In this document: positions 44,172 to 55,477 of the stretch, piece by piece
Layout of the letters: each line of letters begins with the position of its first letter
Numbering within the stretch: position 1 is the stretch's first letter
NCBI RefSeq assembly: GCF_900277125.1
Contig: NZ_OPYN01000028.1
Location: 33,266-97,265, forward strand
Direction of reading: 5' to 3'
Source of the DNA: Pseudomonas inefficax
GTDB lineage: Bacteria; Pseudomonadota; Gammaproteobacteria; Pseudomonadales; Pseudomonadaceae
Length of the DNA: 64,000 bases
Translations under genes and position numbers: made by a program
Notes under the pieces: model-generated
Databases searched by the model: none
Told to the model about the DNA's origin: nothing
What the model saw: the letters and a program-made list of their open reading frames with translations, nothing else

Positions 44172-47100
44172 TTATAACGAGGGTTTCGCACCAGTGCCAT
44201 CTGAAAGATCCGATAGTGCTATGCGAAGAAACGTCGCCGCGAACTCTTCCGGTGGCAGAGGCAGGCTGACGATGTAACCCTGGATCTGCTCACAGCCTTC
44301 AGCCGCCAGGAACCGTTGCTGGGCCTGGTTCTCCACGCCCTCGGCAATGATGGTCAGCTGCATGCTGCGGCCCAGGGCGATGATCGCTCGGGCGATGGCG
44401 GCGTCGTGGGGGTCGTCGGGCAGGCCGCGGATGAACGATTTGTCGATCTTGAGGATATCCAGCGGCAGGCGCTTGAGGTAGCTCAGCGATGAATAACCGG
44501 TGCCGAAGTCGTCGATGGCCAGTTGCACGCCCAGTTTCTTCAGCTGGTACAGCACGGCCAGGGCTTCCTCTGCCTGGCTCATGATAAAGTTTTCGGTGAT
44601 TTCCAGCTGCAGGTCGCCGGCCTTGAGCTGGTAGTGCTTCAGCAACTGTTCGATGCGCCGGGCGAGATGAGGTTGGCGCAGCTGGGCGCCGGCGAGGTTG
44701 ATCGACAATGGGCCGAACGGTTCGTAGTGCAGCTTCCAGGCCTGCATCTGCCGGCAGGCCTGTTCCAGTACCCAGTCGCCGATCTGGAGGATGGTGCCGT
44801 TCTCTTCCGCCAGGTGGATGAAGTGCTCTGGCGGCACTTCACCAAAGCTCGGGTGGCTCCAGCGGATCAGCGCTTCGGCGCCGACCAGGCTCTGGGTCTT
44901 GAGGCTGAGCTTGGGCTGGAAGCACAGGCTCAGTTCGTTGCGCTCGATGGCGCGGCGCAGTTCGTGCTCGAGGGCGATGCGTTCGCTGGCCTGGGCGGTG
45001 AGGTCGAGGGTGTAGGTTTCGACGCGGTTGCGGCCCTTGGCCTTGGAGCGGTACATGGCGGCGTCGGCGTTGCGAATCAGTGTGGCAACGTCGGTGCCGT
45101 CCTGTGGATAAAGGCTGATGCCGATGCTGGCGCTGGTGAAGAACTCGTGCTCGCCGGCCTGGAACGGCGCGTTGAAGCAGGTCAGCAGCTTGTTGGCTAT
45201 GGCGCTGGCGTCGCTGGGTTTGTGCAGGCCGGGCAGCAGGATGATGAACTCGTCGCCACCCAGGCGGGCCACAGTGTCGACATCACGCACCTGCTCCTTC
45301 AGGCGTTGGGCGATGCCCTTGAGCAGCAGGTCGCCGACCGGGTGGCCAAGGCTGTCATTGATGTGCTTGAAACGGTCCAGGTCAAGGAACAGCACCGCGC
45401 CCTTGCGGTTGGACAGCTGCGAGCAGGTCAGTGCGGCCTGCAGGCGGTTCTCGAACAAGGCGCGGTTGGGCAGGCCAGTCAGCGGGTCGTGGTGGGCTTG
45501 GTAGTCGAGCTTGGCCTGGGCGTGCTTGAGGCTGGAGATGTCGGCGAACACGGCGACGAAATGGGTGATTTCGCGCTCTCTGTTGCGCACGGCGCTGATG
45601 GTCAGCCAGCCGGGGTACAGCTCGCCGTTCTTGCGTTTGTTGTAGATCTCGCCTTGCCAGTGGCCCTCATCGGTCAGCTGGTGCCACATGGCGACATAGA
45701 ACGCGCTGTCGTGCTGGCCGGAGGCGAGCAGGCGCGGGGTCTGGCCGAGGGCTTCGATCTCGCTGTAACCGGTGATTTCGCTGAAGGCGCGGTTGACGGC
45801 ACTGATGCGCTGGTCGATATCGGTGATCAGCACGCCCTCGGCGGTGTTCTCGAACACGGTGGCGGCCAGCTGCAGCTTTTCTTGCATCAGGTGGCGCTCG
45901 GTGATGTCGCGGGCGATGGTCAGCATGCAGTCGTCGCCAGCAATCGGCAGCGGCCGTGCAGAGAGCTCGCAGAGGCGAATCTGCCCATCGCTGCGGCGCA
46001 GGTGGCAGGTGAAGTCGCGAACGAAACCGTCGCGGTTGAGCTGTTCGACCAGGCGCTTGCGTTCGTTGAGGTCGACCCAGATGCCCAGGTCCAGCGAGGT
46101 CTGGTCGAGGGTCGGGCTGAGGTCATAGCCGGTGAGGCGGCAGAAGCCTTCATTGACTTCGAGCAGCAAGCCGTCGCTCTGGCGCGACAGCAGCAGGCCG
46201 TCGGGCGAGGCGTGGAAGGCCTTGGCGAATTTTTCTTCGGAGGTTTGCAACTGCTCCTGGGTTTCCTTGAGCTGGCTGATATCGCGTACCGCCACCACCA
46301 GCGCGAGGTTTCCGTCGAGTTCGAAGGTTTCGGCCGAGGTCAGGCCGGTGAACAGTTGGCCGTTGCTGCGACGGAAGCTCATTTCCAGATTGCGGATACC
46401 GCCCCGGTGCAGGCGTTCGAGCAATCGCGGGCCGGTGCCTTCGACGCCCCACAGGTTGAGCTCGGTGGCGGTGCGGCCGATTACCTGGCCAGGGGTCAGG
46501 CCGATCTGCTCTTCGAAGGCTTCGTTCACCTCCAGCAGGCAGCCATCGCTGTGGCGGGCGATCAGCAGAATGTCGGGGCACTGCTGGAACACCGAGGCGA
46601 ACTTCTGCTCGGACAGGCGCAGAGCGTCCTCGGTGCGCTTGGTTTCGCTGATATCGATCATCAGGCCACGCATCACTGGCCGGTGGCCATGCTCGATCAT
46701 GCTGACGATGTTACGTACCCACAGTGGCTGGCCATCGGCCCTGATCACGCGGTAGTCGAGGCTGTGGTCGCGCCCGGCAGCCGTTTCGCTGTCACAGTAG
46801 GCCTGGGCCCAGAGCGCATCCTCTGGGTGCAGGATGCTGCGCCAGAAGCCGGGTTTGAGCCAGTCAGCCAATGGGTAGCCGAGCAGGCCTTCGGCATGGG
46901 GTGAGACGTAGCTGTAGGTGAAGTCGTTGGCGTCGGCCTCCCAGGCGATGGCGGACAGGCTCTCTACCAGGCTGCGATAGTGGTACTCGCTGCTGCGCAG
47001 TTCCTGTTCCAGGGCGATGCGCCGGGAAATTTCCGAACTTAGCCGGCGGTTGATGCGGATGACCACGGCCAGCACTGCCATCAATACCAGCACCGCGGGC

Positions 47101-47915
47101 AGGCCATATACCAGCAGGTCCGACCAGAACATCCGTTGGTCGACCACATTGCCCACCCAGCGTTGCTGGATCTGGCTGACCTCGGCGCTGCTCATGTCGG
47201 CCATCACTTTGTCGAGAATGCCGACCAGTTCCTTCTTGTCGCGGGGGGTGGCCATGGCCAGCTGGTAGCGATAGGGCGTTTCGCCGCTGACGTAGAGGCC
47301 GTCGAGCTTGAGCTGGCGCAGGCTCCAGATGCTTGAAGCGAGGTCGCCGACCACCGCGTCCACTTCATCGGTGGCCAAGGCCTGCAGGGTAGAACTGACG
47401 TTGGGCAGGGCCACCAGGTTGAGGTCTGGGTGGTGGGTGCGCAGCAGTTCGTGCGGGGCGTAGTTTTCGACCACGGCAATCTTCAGGCCGTAAAGGTCTT
47501 CCAGGTTGCGAGGCTGTGCGCCGCCTTTGTGGGCGAGGATGACGATGGGGAAGTCGAGGTACGGCCGTGTGAAGGCCAGGTAGCCTTGGCGTTCGGGGGT
47601 GGACATGATGCCGGGCAGCAGGTCGATGCGGCTTTCGCGGGCTTGCGCCAGTACCTCGGTCCAGCTGCTGGGTTCGACCGGTTTGAGCGTCACACCCAGG
47701 CGTTGCTGGATCGTGGCGATGTAATCGGCGGCCAATCCCTGGTACCGGCCCTCCTGGTCGCGAAACTCGAACGGTGGCCAAGAGGCGTCTACACCCAGGC
47801 TCAGCTGCGGATGGGCAGCCAACCAGGCTTTCTCCTCGTCTGTCAGGGTCAGGGCGCCGGCCGTTGTGTTCCACAAAATCAGGAGCAGCAACAGGATGGC
47901 CGGCATCGGGTGCAT
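44172..47915 (-). CDS. Periplasmic-sensing GGDEF-EAL protein with four PAS domains
   Basis: About 1247 residues from ATG 47915 (MHPMPAILLLLLILWNTTAG), with a signal peptide. A solute-binding domain of the SBP_bac_3 type fills residues about 25-255 (LSLGVDASWPPFEFRDQEGR), then a membrane helix (265-287) and four PAS domains (about 310-805). The GGDEF domain (815-975) has DTVARLGGDEFIILL with an RxxD I-site eight residues before it, and the EAL domain (about 990-1235) has GAEALIRW and DDFGTGYSSLSYLKRLPLD. Both catalytic motifs are intact, so it may make or break c-di-GMP depending on signal. It probably binds an amino acid or similar ligand in the periplasm. It is followed by tRNA-Ile2 on the same strand. 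Confidence 0.9.
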   Translation of the reverse strand: MHPMPAILLLLLILWNTTAGALTLTDEEKAWLAAHPQLSLGVDASWPPFEFRDQEGRYQGLAADYIATIQQRLGVTLKPVEPSSWTEVLAQARESRIDLLPGIMSTPERQGYLAFTRPYLDFPIVILAHKGGAQPRNLEDLYGLKIAVVENYAPHELLRTHHPDLNLVALPNVSSTLQALATDEVDAVVGDLASSIWSLRQLKLDGLYVSGETPYRYQLAMATPRDKKELVGILDKVMADMSSAEVSQIQQRWVGNVVDQRMFWSDLLVYGLPAVLVLMAVLAVVIRINRRLSSEISRRIALEQELRSSEYHYRSLVESLSAIAWEADANDFTYSYVSPHAEGLLGYPLADWLKPGFWRSILHPEDALWAQAYCDSETAAGRDHSLDYRVIRADGQPLWVRNIVSMIEHGHRPVMRGLMIDISETKRTEDALRLSEQKFASVFQQCPDILLIARHSDGCLLEVNEAFEEQIGLTPGQVIGRTATELNLWGVEGTGPRLLERLHRGGIRNLEMSFRRSNGQLFTGLTSAETFELDGNLALVVAVRDISQLKETQEQLQTSEEKFAKAFHASPDGLLLSRQSDGLLLEVNEGFCRLTGYDLSPTLDQTSLDLGIWVDLNERKRLVEQLNRDGFVRDFTCHLRRSDGQIRLCELSARPLPIAGDDCMLTIARDITERHLMQEKLQLAATVFENTAEGVLITDIDQRISAVNRAFSEITGYSEIEALGQTPRLLASGQHDSAFYVAMWHQLTDEGHWQGEIYNKRKNGELYPGWLTISAVRNREREITHFVAVFADISSLKHAQAKLDYQAHHDPLTGLPNRALFENRLQAALTCSQLSNRKGAVLFLDLDRFKHINDSLGHPVGDLLLKGIAQRLKEQVRDVDTVARLGGDEFIILLPGLHKPSDASAIANKLLTCFNAPFQAGEHEFFTSASIGISLYPQDGTDVATLIRNADAAMYRSKAKGRNRVETYTLDLTAQASERIALEHELRRAIERNELSLCFQPKLSLKTQSLVGAEALIRWSHPSFGEVPPEHFIHLAEENGTILQIGDWVLEQACRQMQAWKLHYEPFGPLSINLAGAQLRQPHLARRIEQLLKHYQLKAGDLQLEITENFIMSQAEEALAVLYQLKKLGVQLAIDDFGTGYSSLSYLKRLPLDILKIDKSFIRGLPDDPHDAAIARAIIALGRSMQLTIIAEGVENQAQQRFLAAEGCEQIQGYIVSLPLPPEEFAATFLRIALSDLSDGTGAKPSL

Positions 47916-48023
47916 AGCGGCCTCGCATTCAGGGGTTCTGAAATCGAGTGTAGACGGGCATTGCTGCAGGTGTGCGGTGAAGGGTGGGCTAGTCTGTTCG
48001 GGGTAGCAGGCGCTGAGGCTCTT

Positions 48024-48140
48024 TGTAGGAGCGGCCTTGTGTCGCGATAGGGCTGCGTAGCGGCCCCAGGATCTCGGCATCATGCTTGAATTGCCGGGGC
48101 CGCTCTGCGGCCCTATCGCGACACAAGGCCGCTCCTACAG
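48024..48140. repeat. REP pair, class B (opposite polarity)
   Basis: TGTAGGAGCGGCCTTGTGTCGCG and its inverted copy, outer TGTAGG, between the rpoD terminator and the GGDEF-EAL gene. It fills most of a 297-base gap. Confidence 0.88.
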
Positions 48141-48176
48141 GGATCGCGCCGGAGCCCAGAGTTGTGCAACAGGCGG

Positions 48177-48206
48177 AAAAGAAAAACCCCGGCCTGGGCC
48201 GGGGTT
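48177..48206 (-). terminator. Terminator of rpoD
   Basis: AACCCCGGCC-TG-GGCCGGGGTT, 10 bp, followed on the minus strand by TTTCTTTTCC. It lies just past the rpoD stop. Confidence 0.95.
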
Positions 48207-48212
48207 TTGTCA

Positions 48213-50063
<1,851 letters not shown>

Positions 50064-50130
50064 AACACCCTATCCACTGAAGGTCTTGGCGGGCAAAAAA
50101 CAAGCCGAGGATTATACCCGAGCATGGGCC

Positions 50131-52113
50131 TCACGCGCCAGATGAGGTCGGCGTTTGTGCGGGAACATTCCGGCTCAGCAGGGCGAGGAGCTGGGTTTTT
50201 TCCTCGCTGGTCAATTCGCTTTGACGTGATTTCCTGAGCAGTTGTTCCAGGCTGCGCTCGCGTTGGCGGGCGGACAAGCTAGTTATAGTGTCGAAAAACT
50301 GTTGTTCAAGGTTGTCGGCAACGATCAACCATTCCTTTTCCGCCAGGGCCCGCAGCAGGCGCCCCTGTTCGGTGCCGTGCCATCGTGCGATTAGCTGCAT
50401 TGAGCTTAGCCCAGGATTTTTCTGCGCGGCTTCGATCAGTGCCACCAACAGCTGGCTGTAGAGGTGTTCTTCGTCGGCGAAGTGGCTGGCATCCTCCACC
50501 TTGCCGGCCAGCAGCGGGTGGTGCAGCAGGGTGCGCAGGGCGGCCAGGGTAGGCGGCTCGACCGGGGCCGGTACGCGCGGCGGCGCTTCGTCACGTTGCT
50601 GCCATGGCTTGCCACCCTTGCGGTTCTTGTCCCAGGGTTTGTCGCTCCACTGCTTCTTGCCGGCGCTCTTGCTCGGTTTCCACTCCTGTTCCTGATGAAC
50701 GGGGGCGAAGTCGTGCTGCGGCATGTCGCCGTAATCGGGGGTGTAGCTGGCCATGGCATCGTAGTCGTAGCCAGGGTCGTAGTCCGGCACGCTGCTGGTG
50801 GCCGGTGCGTGTTGTGCCAGTTGCTCGACCTGCTGCGGGTCGAGGCCGGTGATTTCCTTCAGGCGGTTGCGCATCAGCTGGCGCAGGTTGGCACCGGGGA
50901 TCTTTTCGATCAGCGGTGCGGCCAGGGTCGCCATGTGCGCCTTGCCTTCCAGCGAGCGCGGGTCGGCTTCGACGCCTAGTTGCTCGAAGAAGTAATCGGC
51001 CAGCGGCTGGGCGTGCTGGTTGATGCGGGCCATGAATGCATCGGTGCCTTCCGCGCGCACCAAGCTGTCCGGGTCTTCGCCTTCGGGCAGGAACAGGAAG
51101 CGCGCGCGGCGGCCGTCCTGCAGGTTCGACAGGGTCGACTCCAGGGCGCGCCATGCGGCCTTGCGCCCGGCCTGGTCGCCGTCGAAGCAGAACAGCACGC
51201 TGGGTACCACGCGGAACAGGCGCTTGAGGTGCTCTTCGCTGGTGGCGGTGCCGAGGGTGGCTACGGCGTTGCGCAGGCCCTGCTGGGCCAGGGCAATGAC
51301 GTCCATGTAGCCTTCGACGACGATGATTTCGTCAAGGTTGCGGTTGTGCTTGCGCGCCTCGTACAGGCCATACAGTTCCTGGCCCTTGTGGAACACCGGG
51401 GTTTCCGGGGAGTTCAGGTACTTGGGCTTGTCGTCGCCAAGCACCCGGCCACCGAAGGCGATGATGCGCCCACGGCTGTCGCGGATCGGGAACATCACCC
51501 GGTCGCGGAAGCGGTCGTAGCGCTTGCCGCTTTCGGCGTTCTCGATCAGTAAGCCGGCATCGATCATCACCTTCTGCTGCAGGGTGTCGGCACCCAGGTG
51601 CTTGAGCAGGTTGTCCCAGCCTGGCGGGGCGAAACCCAGGCCGAAGTCACGGGCGATCTCCCCGGACAGGCCGCGGCCCTTGAGGTAATCCACCGCCGCC
51701 TTGCGGGTCGGGTGGCTGCGCAGGGCCTGGCGGTAGAACTCCGAGGCGGCGTCCAGCAGCGGGTACAGCGGCGAATCAGTTGGCTGGCGCGGCTTGTGGT
51801 CGCGGCGGCCTTGCTCGCGGGGCACTTCCATGCCAGCGGCGCGGGCCAGTTCCTCGACGGCCTGGGGGAAGTCCAGGTTGTCGTGGTCCATGACGAAACC
51901 CAGGGCGTTGCCGCCGGCGCCGCAACCGAAGCAGTAATAGAACTGCTTGTCGGGGCTGACCGTGAAGGAAGGGGTCTTTTCCTTGTGGAACGGGCAGCAT
52001 GCGGAGTAGTTCTTGCCGGTTTTTTTCAGCTGGACGCGCGAACTCACCACATCGACGATGTCGAGGCGGTTGATAAGGTCGTCAATGAAACTCTGGGGAA
52101 TCAGCCCGGCCAT
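50131..52113 (-). CDS. dnaG: DNA primase
   Basis: The 660-residue primase, which makes the RNA primers for replication. I use ATG 52113 (MAGLIPQSFIDDLINRLDIV) rather than the upstream ATG at 52134. The CHC2 zinc finger has C40, H43, C61 and C64 (CCPFHKEKTPSF, YYCFGCGAGG). The TOPRIM core holds IIVVEGYMDVIAL and the FCFDGDQAGRKAA acidic motif. The C-terminal helicase-binding region follows a low-complexity linker near residues 440-530 (YDPGYDYDAMASYTPDYG). It lies between rpsU and rpoD. Confidence 0.97.
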   Translation of the reverse strand: MAGLIPQSFIDDLINRLDIVDVVSSRVQLKKTGKNYSACCPFHKEKTPSFTVSPDKQFYYCFGCGAGGNALGFVMDHDNLDFPQAVEELARAAGMEVPREQGRRDHKPRQPTDSPLYPLLDAASEFYRQALRSHPTRKAAVDYLKGRGLSGEIARDFGLGFAPPGWDNLLKHLGADTLQQKVMIDAGLLIENAESGKRYDRFRDRVMFPIRDSRGRIIAFGGRVLGDDKPKYLNSPETPVFHKGQELYGLYEARKHNRNLDEIIVVEGYMDVIALAQQGLRNAVATLGTATSEEHLKRLFRVVPSVLFCFDGDQAGRKAAWRALESTLSNLQDGRRARFLFLPEGEDPDSLVRAEGTDAFMARINQHAQPLADYFFEQLGVEADPRSLEGKAHMATLAAPLIEKIPGANLRQLMRNRLKEITGLDPQQVEQLAQHAPATSSVPDYDPGYDYDAMASYTPDYGDMPQHDFAPVHQEQEWKPSKSAGKKQWSDKPWDKNRKGGKPWQQRDEAPPRVPAPVEPPTLAALRTLLHHPLLAGKVEDASHFADEEHLYSQLLVALIEAAQKNPGLSSMQLIARWHGTEQGRLLRALAEKEWLIVADNLEQQFFDTITSLSARQRERSLEQLLRKSRQSELTSEEKTQLLALLSRNVPAQTPTSSGA

Positions 52114-52416
52114 GGCAGTCTCGTCATCTGGCAACTGGCAAGTCTAATCGCTCACGCGCCGAATGGGGCGAGTGCCGTTTGGGGAAGTGCGAGGGAATGT
52201 GTGCTCGTCGCCAGCCCCTGAGGGCCCGTCAGTCGGACGTGCACGTCTGGTCATACAACAAGGAGGACCAGCTCTGACGTTTCAGGCAGGTTGCCCATGT
52301 GCAGTTCGCATGACGCTCGTGCAGGGCCTTGAGCTAGCTGCTCAAGTTTGAAACTACCACTGCCATCGCCCGGCGGTTAGCCGGGCAGGGCAGAAGCTTT
52401 GCGTAGAACGTCTGTA
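52114..52416 (-). other. rpsU-dnaG intercistronic gap with two hairpins
   Basis: A 303-base stretch with no gene. It holds perfect 7-bp inverted repeats CTTGAGC-N5-GCTCAAG (52328-52346) and GCCCGGC-N5-GCCGGGC (52368-52386). These may be a partial terminator or an RNA-processing site of the kind known between rpsU and dnaG in E. coli. Confidence 0.5.
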
Positions 52417-52632
52417 TTAGTACAGACGAACGGCGCGGCGCTGTTCGCGCTGAACTTTCTTGGCGTGACGCTTAACAGCAGCAGCTGCTTTGCGCTTACG
52501 CTCGGCGGTCGGCTTCTCGTAAAACTCGCGGCTACGAACTTCAGCCAGTACACCGGCTTTTTCGCAGGAGCGCTTGAAACGACGCAGAGCTACGTCGAAG
52601 GGTTCGTTCTCTTTAACTTTGACGGCTGGCAT
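52417..52632 (-). CDS. rpsU: Ribosomal protein bS21
   Basis: A 71-residue basic 30S protein, [20 protein letters not shown]..., with the typical [21 protein letters not shown] core and [12 protein letters not shown] tail. It is the first gene of the macromolecular synthesis operon rpsU-dnaG-rpoD. It is divergent from tsaD, sharing a 204-base promoter region. Confidence 0.98.
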   Translation of the reverse strand: MPAVKVKENEPFDVALRRFKRSCEKAGVLAEVRSREFYEKPTAERKRKAAAAVKRHAKKVQREQRRAVRLY

Positions 52633-52836
52633 CCAGGGCTACCTTAATTCATTACCGGGGTAGACGTGCTCCTGGCAAAACAAAGGTGTGCTGGAGAACG
52701 TCGGTTTTCAAGGGTTGCGGATGTTAACCCTTAGCAAGCCGGAATGCAAAGCCTCTGATCGAAAACCGCTGGTCGGCATCCGACACGGGGACTATCATGC
52801 GCGGCTTCGAATTCAGCCCCCACAAGGGACGAACCC

Positions 52837-53862
52837 ATGCTAGTACTGGGATTGGAAACATCCTGCGACGAAACTGGCGTCGCATTATACGACAGCGAGC
52901 GCGGTTTGTTGGCCGACGCGCTGTTCAGCCAGATCGACCTGCACCGCGTGTTCGGCGGTGTGGTGCCGGAGCTTGCCTCGCGTGACCACGTCAAGCGCAT
53001 GCTGCCGCTCATCCGCCAGGTGCTGGACGAGGCCGGCTGCGTCGCCACCGAGATCGACGCCATCGCCTACACCGCGGGCCCTGGCCTGGTCGGTGCCCTG
53101 CTGGTGGGAGCCTCCTGCGCCCAGGCGCTGGCCTTTGCCTGGGACATTCCGGCTATTGGCGTACACCACATGGAAGGCCACCTGCTGGCACCCATGCTGG
53201 AAGAAAACCCTCCGGAGTTTCCGTTCGTCGCTTTGTTGGTTTCCGGTGGCCACACCCAGCTGGTGCGGGTCGATGGCATCGGTCACTACGAGCTGCTGGG
53301 CGAGAGCCTTGATGACGCCGCCGGCGAAGCGTTCGACAAGACCGCCAAGCTGATCGGCCTGAACTACCCCGGTGGCCCGGAAATCGCCCGCCTGGCCGAG
53401 CGCGGCGTGCCTGGCCGCTTCGTGTTCCCGCGGCCGATGACCGATCGCCCGGGCCTGGAGTTCAGCTTCAGCGGCCTGAAAACCTTTGCCCTGAACACCT
53501 GGCAGCAGTGCCGCGATGCCGGCGACGACAGTGAGCAAACCCGTTGCGACCTGTCCCTGGCATTCCAGCAGGCGGTGGTGGAGACTTTGACCATCAAGTG
53601 CAAGCGGGCGTTGAAGCAGACCAGCCTCAAGCGCCTGGTCATTGCCGGTGGCGTCAGCGCCAACAAGGCCCTGCGTGCGTCCCTCGAGGACATGCTCGGC
53701 AGCATCAAGGGCAACGTGTACTACGCGCGTCCGCAGTTCTGCACCGACAACGGCGCGATGATTGCCTATGCCGGCTGCCAGCGGTTGTTGGCCGGGCAGC
53801 AGCAGGACCTGGCAATCAGCGTGCAGGCACGCTGGCCAATGGAGCAGTTGCCGCCGGTTTGA
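52837..53862 (+). CDS. tsaD: tRNA N6-threonylcarbamoyladenosine transferase TsaD
   Basis: A 341-residue ASKHA-fold enzyme that modifies A37 of ANN-decoding tRNAs (with TsaBCE). The metal-binding HMEGH motif ([11 protein letters not shown]) and family blocks [36 protein letters not shown] and [13 protein letters not shown] are intact. The shorter start at 52837 matches the family N-terminus. It converges with plsY, with 3 bases between the stops. Confidence 0.97.
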   Translation: MLVLGLETSCDETGVALYDSERGLLADALFSQIDLHRVFGGVVPELASRDHVKRMLPLIRQVLDEAGCVATEIDAIAYTAGPGLVGALLVGASCAQALAFAWDIPAIGVHHMEGHLLAPMLEENPPEFPFVALLVSGGHTQLVRVDGIGHYELLGESLDDAAGEAFDKTAKLIGLNYPGGPEIARLAERGVPGRFVFPRPMTDRPGLEFSFSGLKTFALNTWQQCRDAGDDSEQTRCDLSLAFQQAVVETLTIKCKRALKQTSLKRLVIAGGVSANKALRASLEDMLGSIKGNVYYARPQFCTDNGAMIAYAGCQRLLAGQQQDLAISVQARWPMEQLPPV

Positions 53863-53865
53863 GCG

Positions 53866-54435
53866 TTAGAAGTGCCGCTCACGGCCCGCGAACAGGTCGC
53901 GCAGGTTGCTGCGGTGACGCCATACGATCATCGCCGTCAGCACGGTGATCGGCAGCAGGGCCTCTGGCTCGCGCCAGGCCAGCAATGGCAGGGTCAGGGG
54001 GGTGGCGATCAGCGCCGCCAGCGAACTGGTGCGGGTGAGGTAGAAGGTCAGCAGCCAGGCGCCAATGGCCAGCAGCGCGGCCGGGAAGTACAGGGCCATG
54101 AGCATGCCGGCGGCTGTTGCCACGCCCTTGCCGCCCTGGAAGCGGAAGTACAGCGGGAACAGGTGGCCCAGCACTGCGCACACGCCAACCCAGGCCTGCG
54201 CGTGCAGGTCCAGCCCGGTACCGCGGGCGAGCAATACCGGCAACAGGCCCTTGCACAGGTCGCCAAGCAGGGTCAGGATCGCCAGTTTACGGCCTGCCAG
54301 GCGTAGCATGTTGGTGGCGCCGGCATTGCCTGAACCGCTGGAACGCGGGTCCGGGCTGCCTGTAAGGCGGCTGAGGACGATGGCGAAGGACAGCGAGCCG
54401 AGCAGGTAGGCGAGCAACGCCAGTAACCAAAACAT
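53866..54435 (-). CDS. plsY: Acyl-phosphate:glycerol-3-phosphate acyltransferase
   Basis: A 189-residue integral membrane protein with about five helices. It carries the PlsY conserved loops [13 protein letters not shown] ([12 protein letters not shown]) and [14 protein letters not shown]. It acylates glycerol-3-phosphate from acyl-phosphate in the first step of phospholipid synthesis. It is divergent from folB. Confidence 0.96.
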   Translation of the reverse strand: MFWLLALLAYLLGSLSFAIVLSRLTGSPDPRSSGSGNAGATNMLRLAGRKLAILTLLGDLCKGLLPVLLARGTGLDLHAQAWVGVCAVLGHLFPLYFRFQGGKGVATAAGMLMALYFPAALLAIGAWLLTFYLTRTSSLAALIATPLTLPLLAWREPEALLPITVLTAMIVWRHRSNLRDLFAGRERHF

Positions 54436-54509
54436 GCTAACTATTCCGGGCGAGGACGCCCTGATTCTAACGGCGCCAGTCGCCCTTGTCGTGCTGTGGA
54501 GAGAAGTGC

Positions 54510-54866
54510 TTGGACAGAGTGTTCATCGAAGGCCTGGAAGTCGATACCGTTATCGGTGCCTATGACTGGGAGCGGGATATTCGCCAGTGCTTGCGCCTGG
54601 ACCTGAGCTTTGCCTGGGACAACCGCCCGGCTGCGGCCAGTGACGACCTGAACCTGGCGCTGGACTATGCCAGTGTATCGGCGCGCATCCAGGCGTTTGC
54701 CGAACAGGCCCGTTTCGAACTGGTGGAAACTTTCGCCGAGCGCCTGGTGGCGACGTTGATGGAGGAGTTCCACATCCCATGGGTGCGGTTGAAGCTGACC
54801 AAGCCAGGTGCGGTGCCGGCGGCCCGTGGTGGTGTTGGCGTGGAGATCGAGCGCGGATGTCTCTGA
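54510..54866 (+). CDS. folB: Dihydroneopterin aldolase
   Basis: The 118-residue FolB of folate synthesis. The start is TTG 54510, with GGAGAG seven bases upstream; this gives [20 protein letters not shown], the normal beginning. The conserved VETFAERLV and [20 protein letters not shown] are present. It overlaps folK (start 54857) by 10 bases, so the two are co-translated. Confidence 0.94.
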   Translation: MDRVFIEGLEVDTVIGAYDWERDIRQCLRLDLSFAWDNRPAAASDDLNLALDYASVSARIQAFAEQARFELVETFAERLVATLMEEFHIPWVRLKLTKPGAVPAARGGVGVEIERGCL

Positions 54867-55366
54867 GCACGGTTTACCTGGGCCTTGGCAGCAATATCGA
54901 TCGCGAGGTGCACTTGTGCGCCGGGCTCGATGCGTTGGCGGGCATCCTGACCGACATGCGCTGTTCGCCGGCGTTCGAAAGCCAGGCGGTGGGAATCAAG
55001 AGCGGGCCGTTCATCAACTTCGTGGTGACCGGGCAGACTGCGTTGCCGTTGATCGAACTGGACCGCCGGTTGAAGTTCATCGAGGCCGACAATGGCCGCT
55101 ATGCGCCGGACCGCAAGGGGCTGCCGCTGGATATCGATGTGCTGATGTATGACGACTTGCACGGCACCTTCGATGGGCTGGTGTTGCCTCGCGCCGAGAT
55201 CCTGAAGAACGCCTTTGTGCTGTGGCCGCTGTCGCTGCTGGCGCCCGAGTTGTTGCATCCGGGGGTAGGCAAGACAATGGCGCAGTTGTGGCAGGAGGCG
55301 CGGATTGATCAGGTGTTGGCCCCGGTTGCCTTCGAGTGGCGGGGGCTGCAGCTGACTCCAGCATGA
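54857..55366 (+). CDS. folK: HPPK, 6-hydroxymethyl-7,8-dihydropterin pyrophosphokinase
   Basis: A 169-residue enzyme that transfers pyrophosphate from ATP in folate synthesis. The start is ATG 54857 inside the end of folB. It has YLGLGSNIDRE, the APDRKGLPLDIDVLMYDD catalytic block and LPRAEILKNAFVLWPLSLLAP. It ends beside a class A REP pair and converges with cca. Confidence 0.95.
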   Translation: MSLSTVYLGLGSNIDREVHLCAGLDALAGILTDMRCSPAFESQAVGIKSGPFINFVVTGQTALPLIELDRRLKFIEADNGRYAPDRKGLPLDIDVLMYDDLHGTFDGLVLPRAEILKNAFVLWPLSLLAPELLHPGVGKTMAQLWQEARIDQVLAPVAFEWRGLQLTPA

Positions 55367-55375
55367 GCCTGTACT

Positions 55376-55472
55376 GGCCCTTTCGCGGCTAAAGCCGCTC
55401 CCACAGGTTTAGGTGCGAGGTTCAGAAAATGCGCGGTCCCTGTGGGAGCGGCTTTAGCCGCGAAAGGGCCGG
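55376..55472. repeat. REP pair, class A, GCGGCTAAAGCCGC variant
   Basis: The stem base pair G-C of the usual unit is swapped to C-G in both arms (GCGGCTAAAGCCGC, GCGGCTTTAGCCGC), a compensatory change. It lies in the convergent gap between folK and cca. Confidence 0.9.
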
Positions 55473-55477
55473 TTTGT

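Noticed and set aside
44523..46904. 793-residue plus-strand ORF
   Set aside because: Antisense of the GGDEF-EAL gene, which shows GGDEF and EAL motifs.
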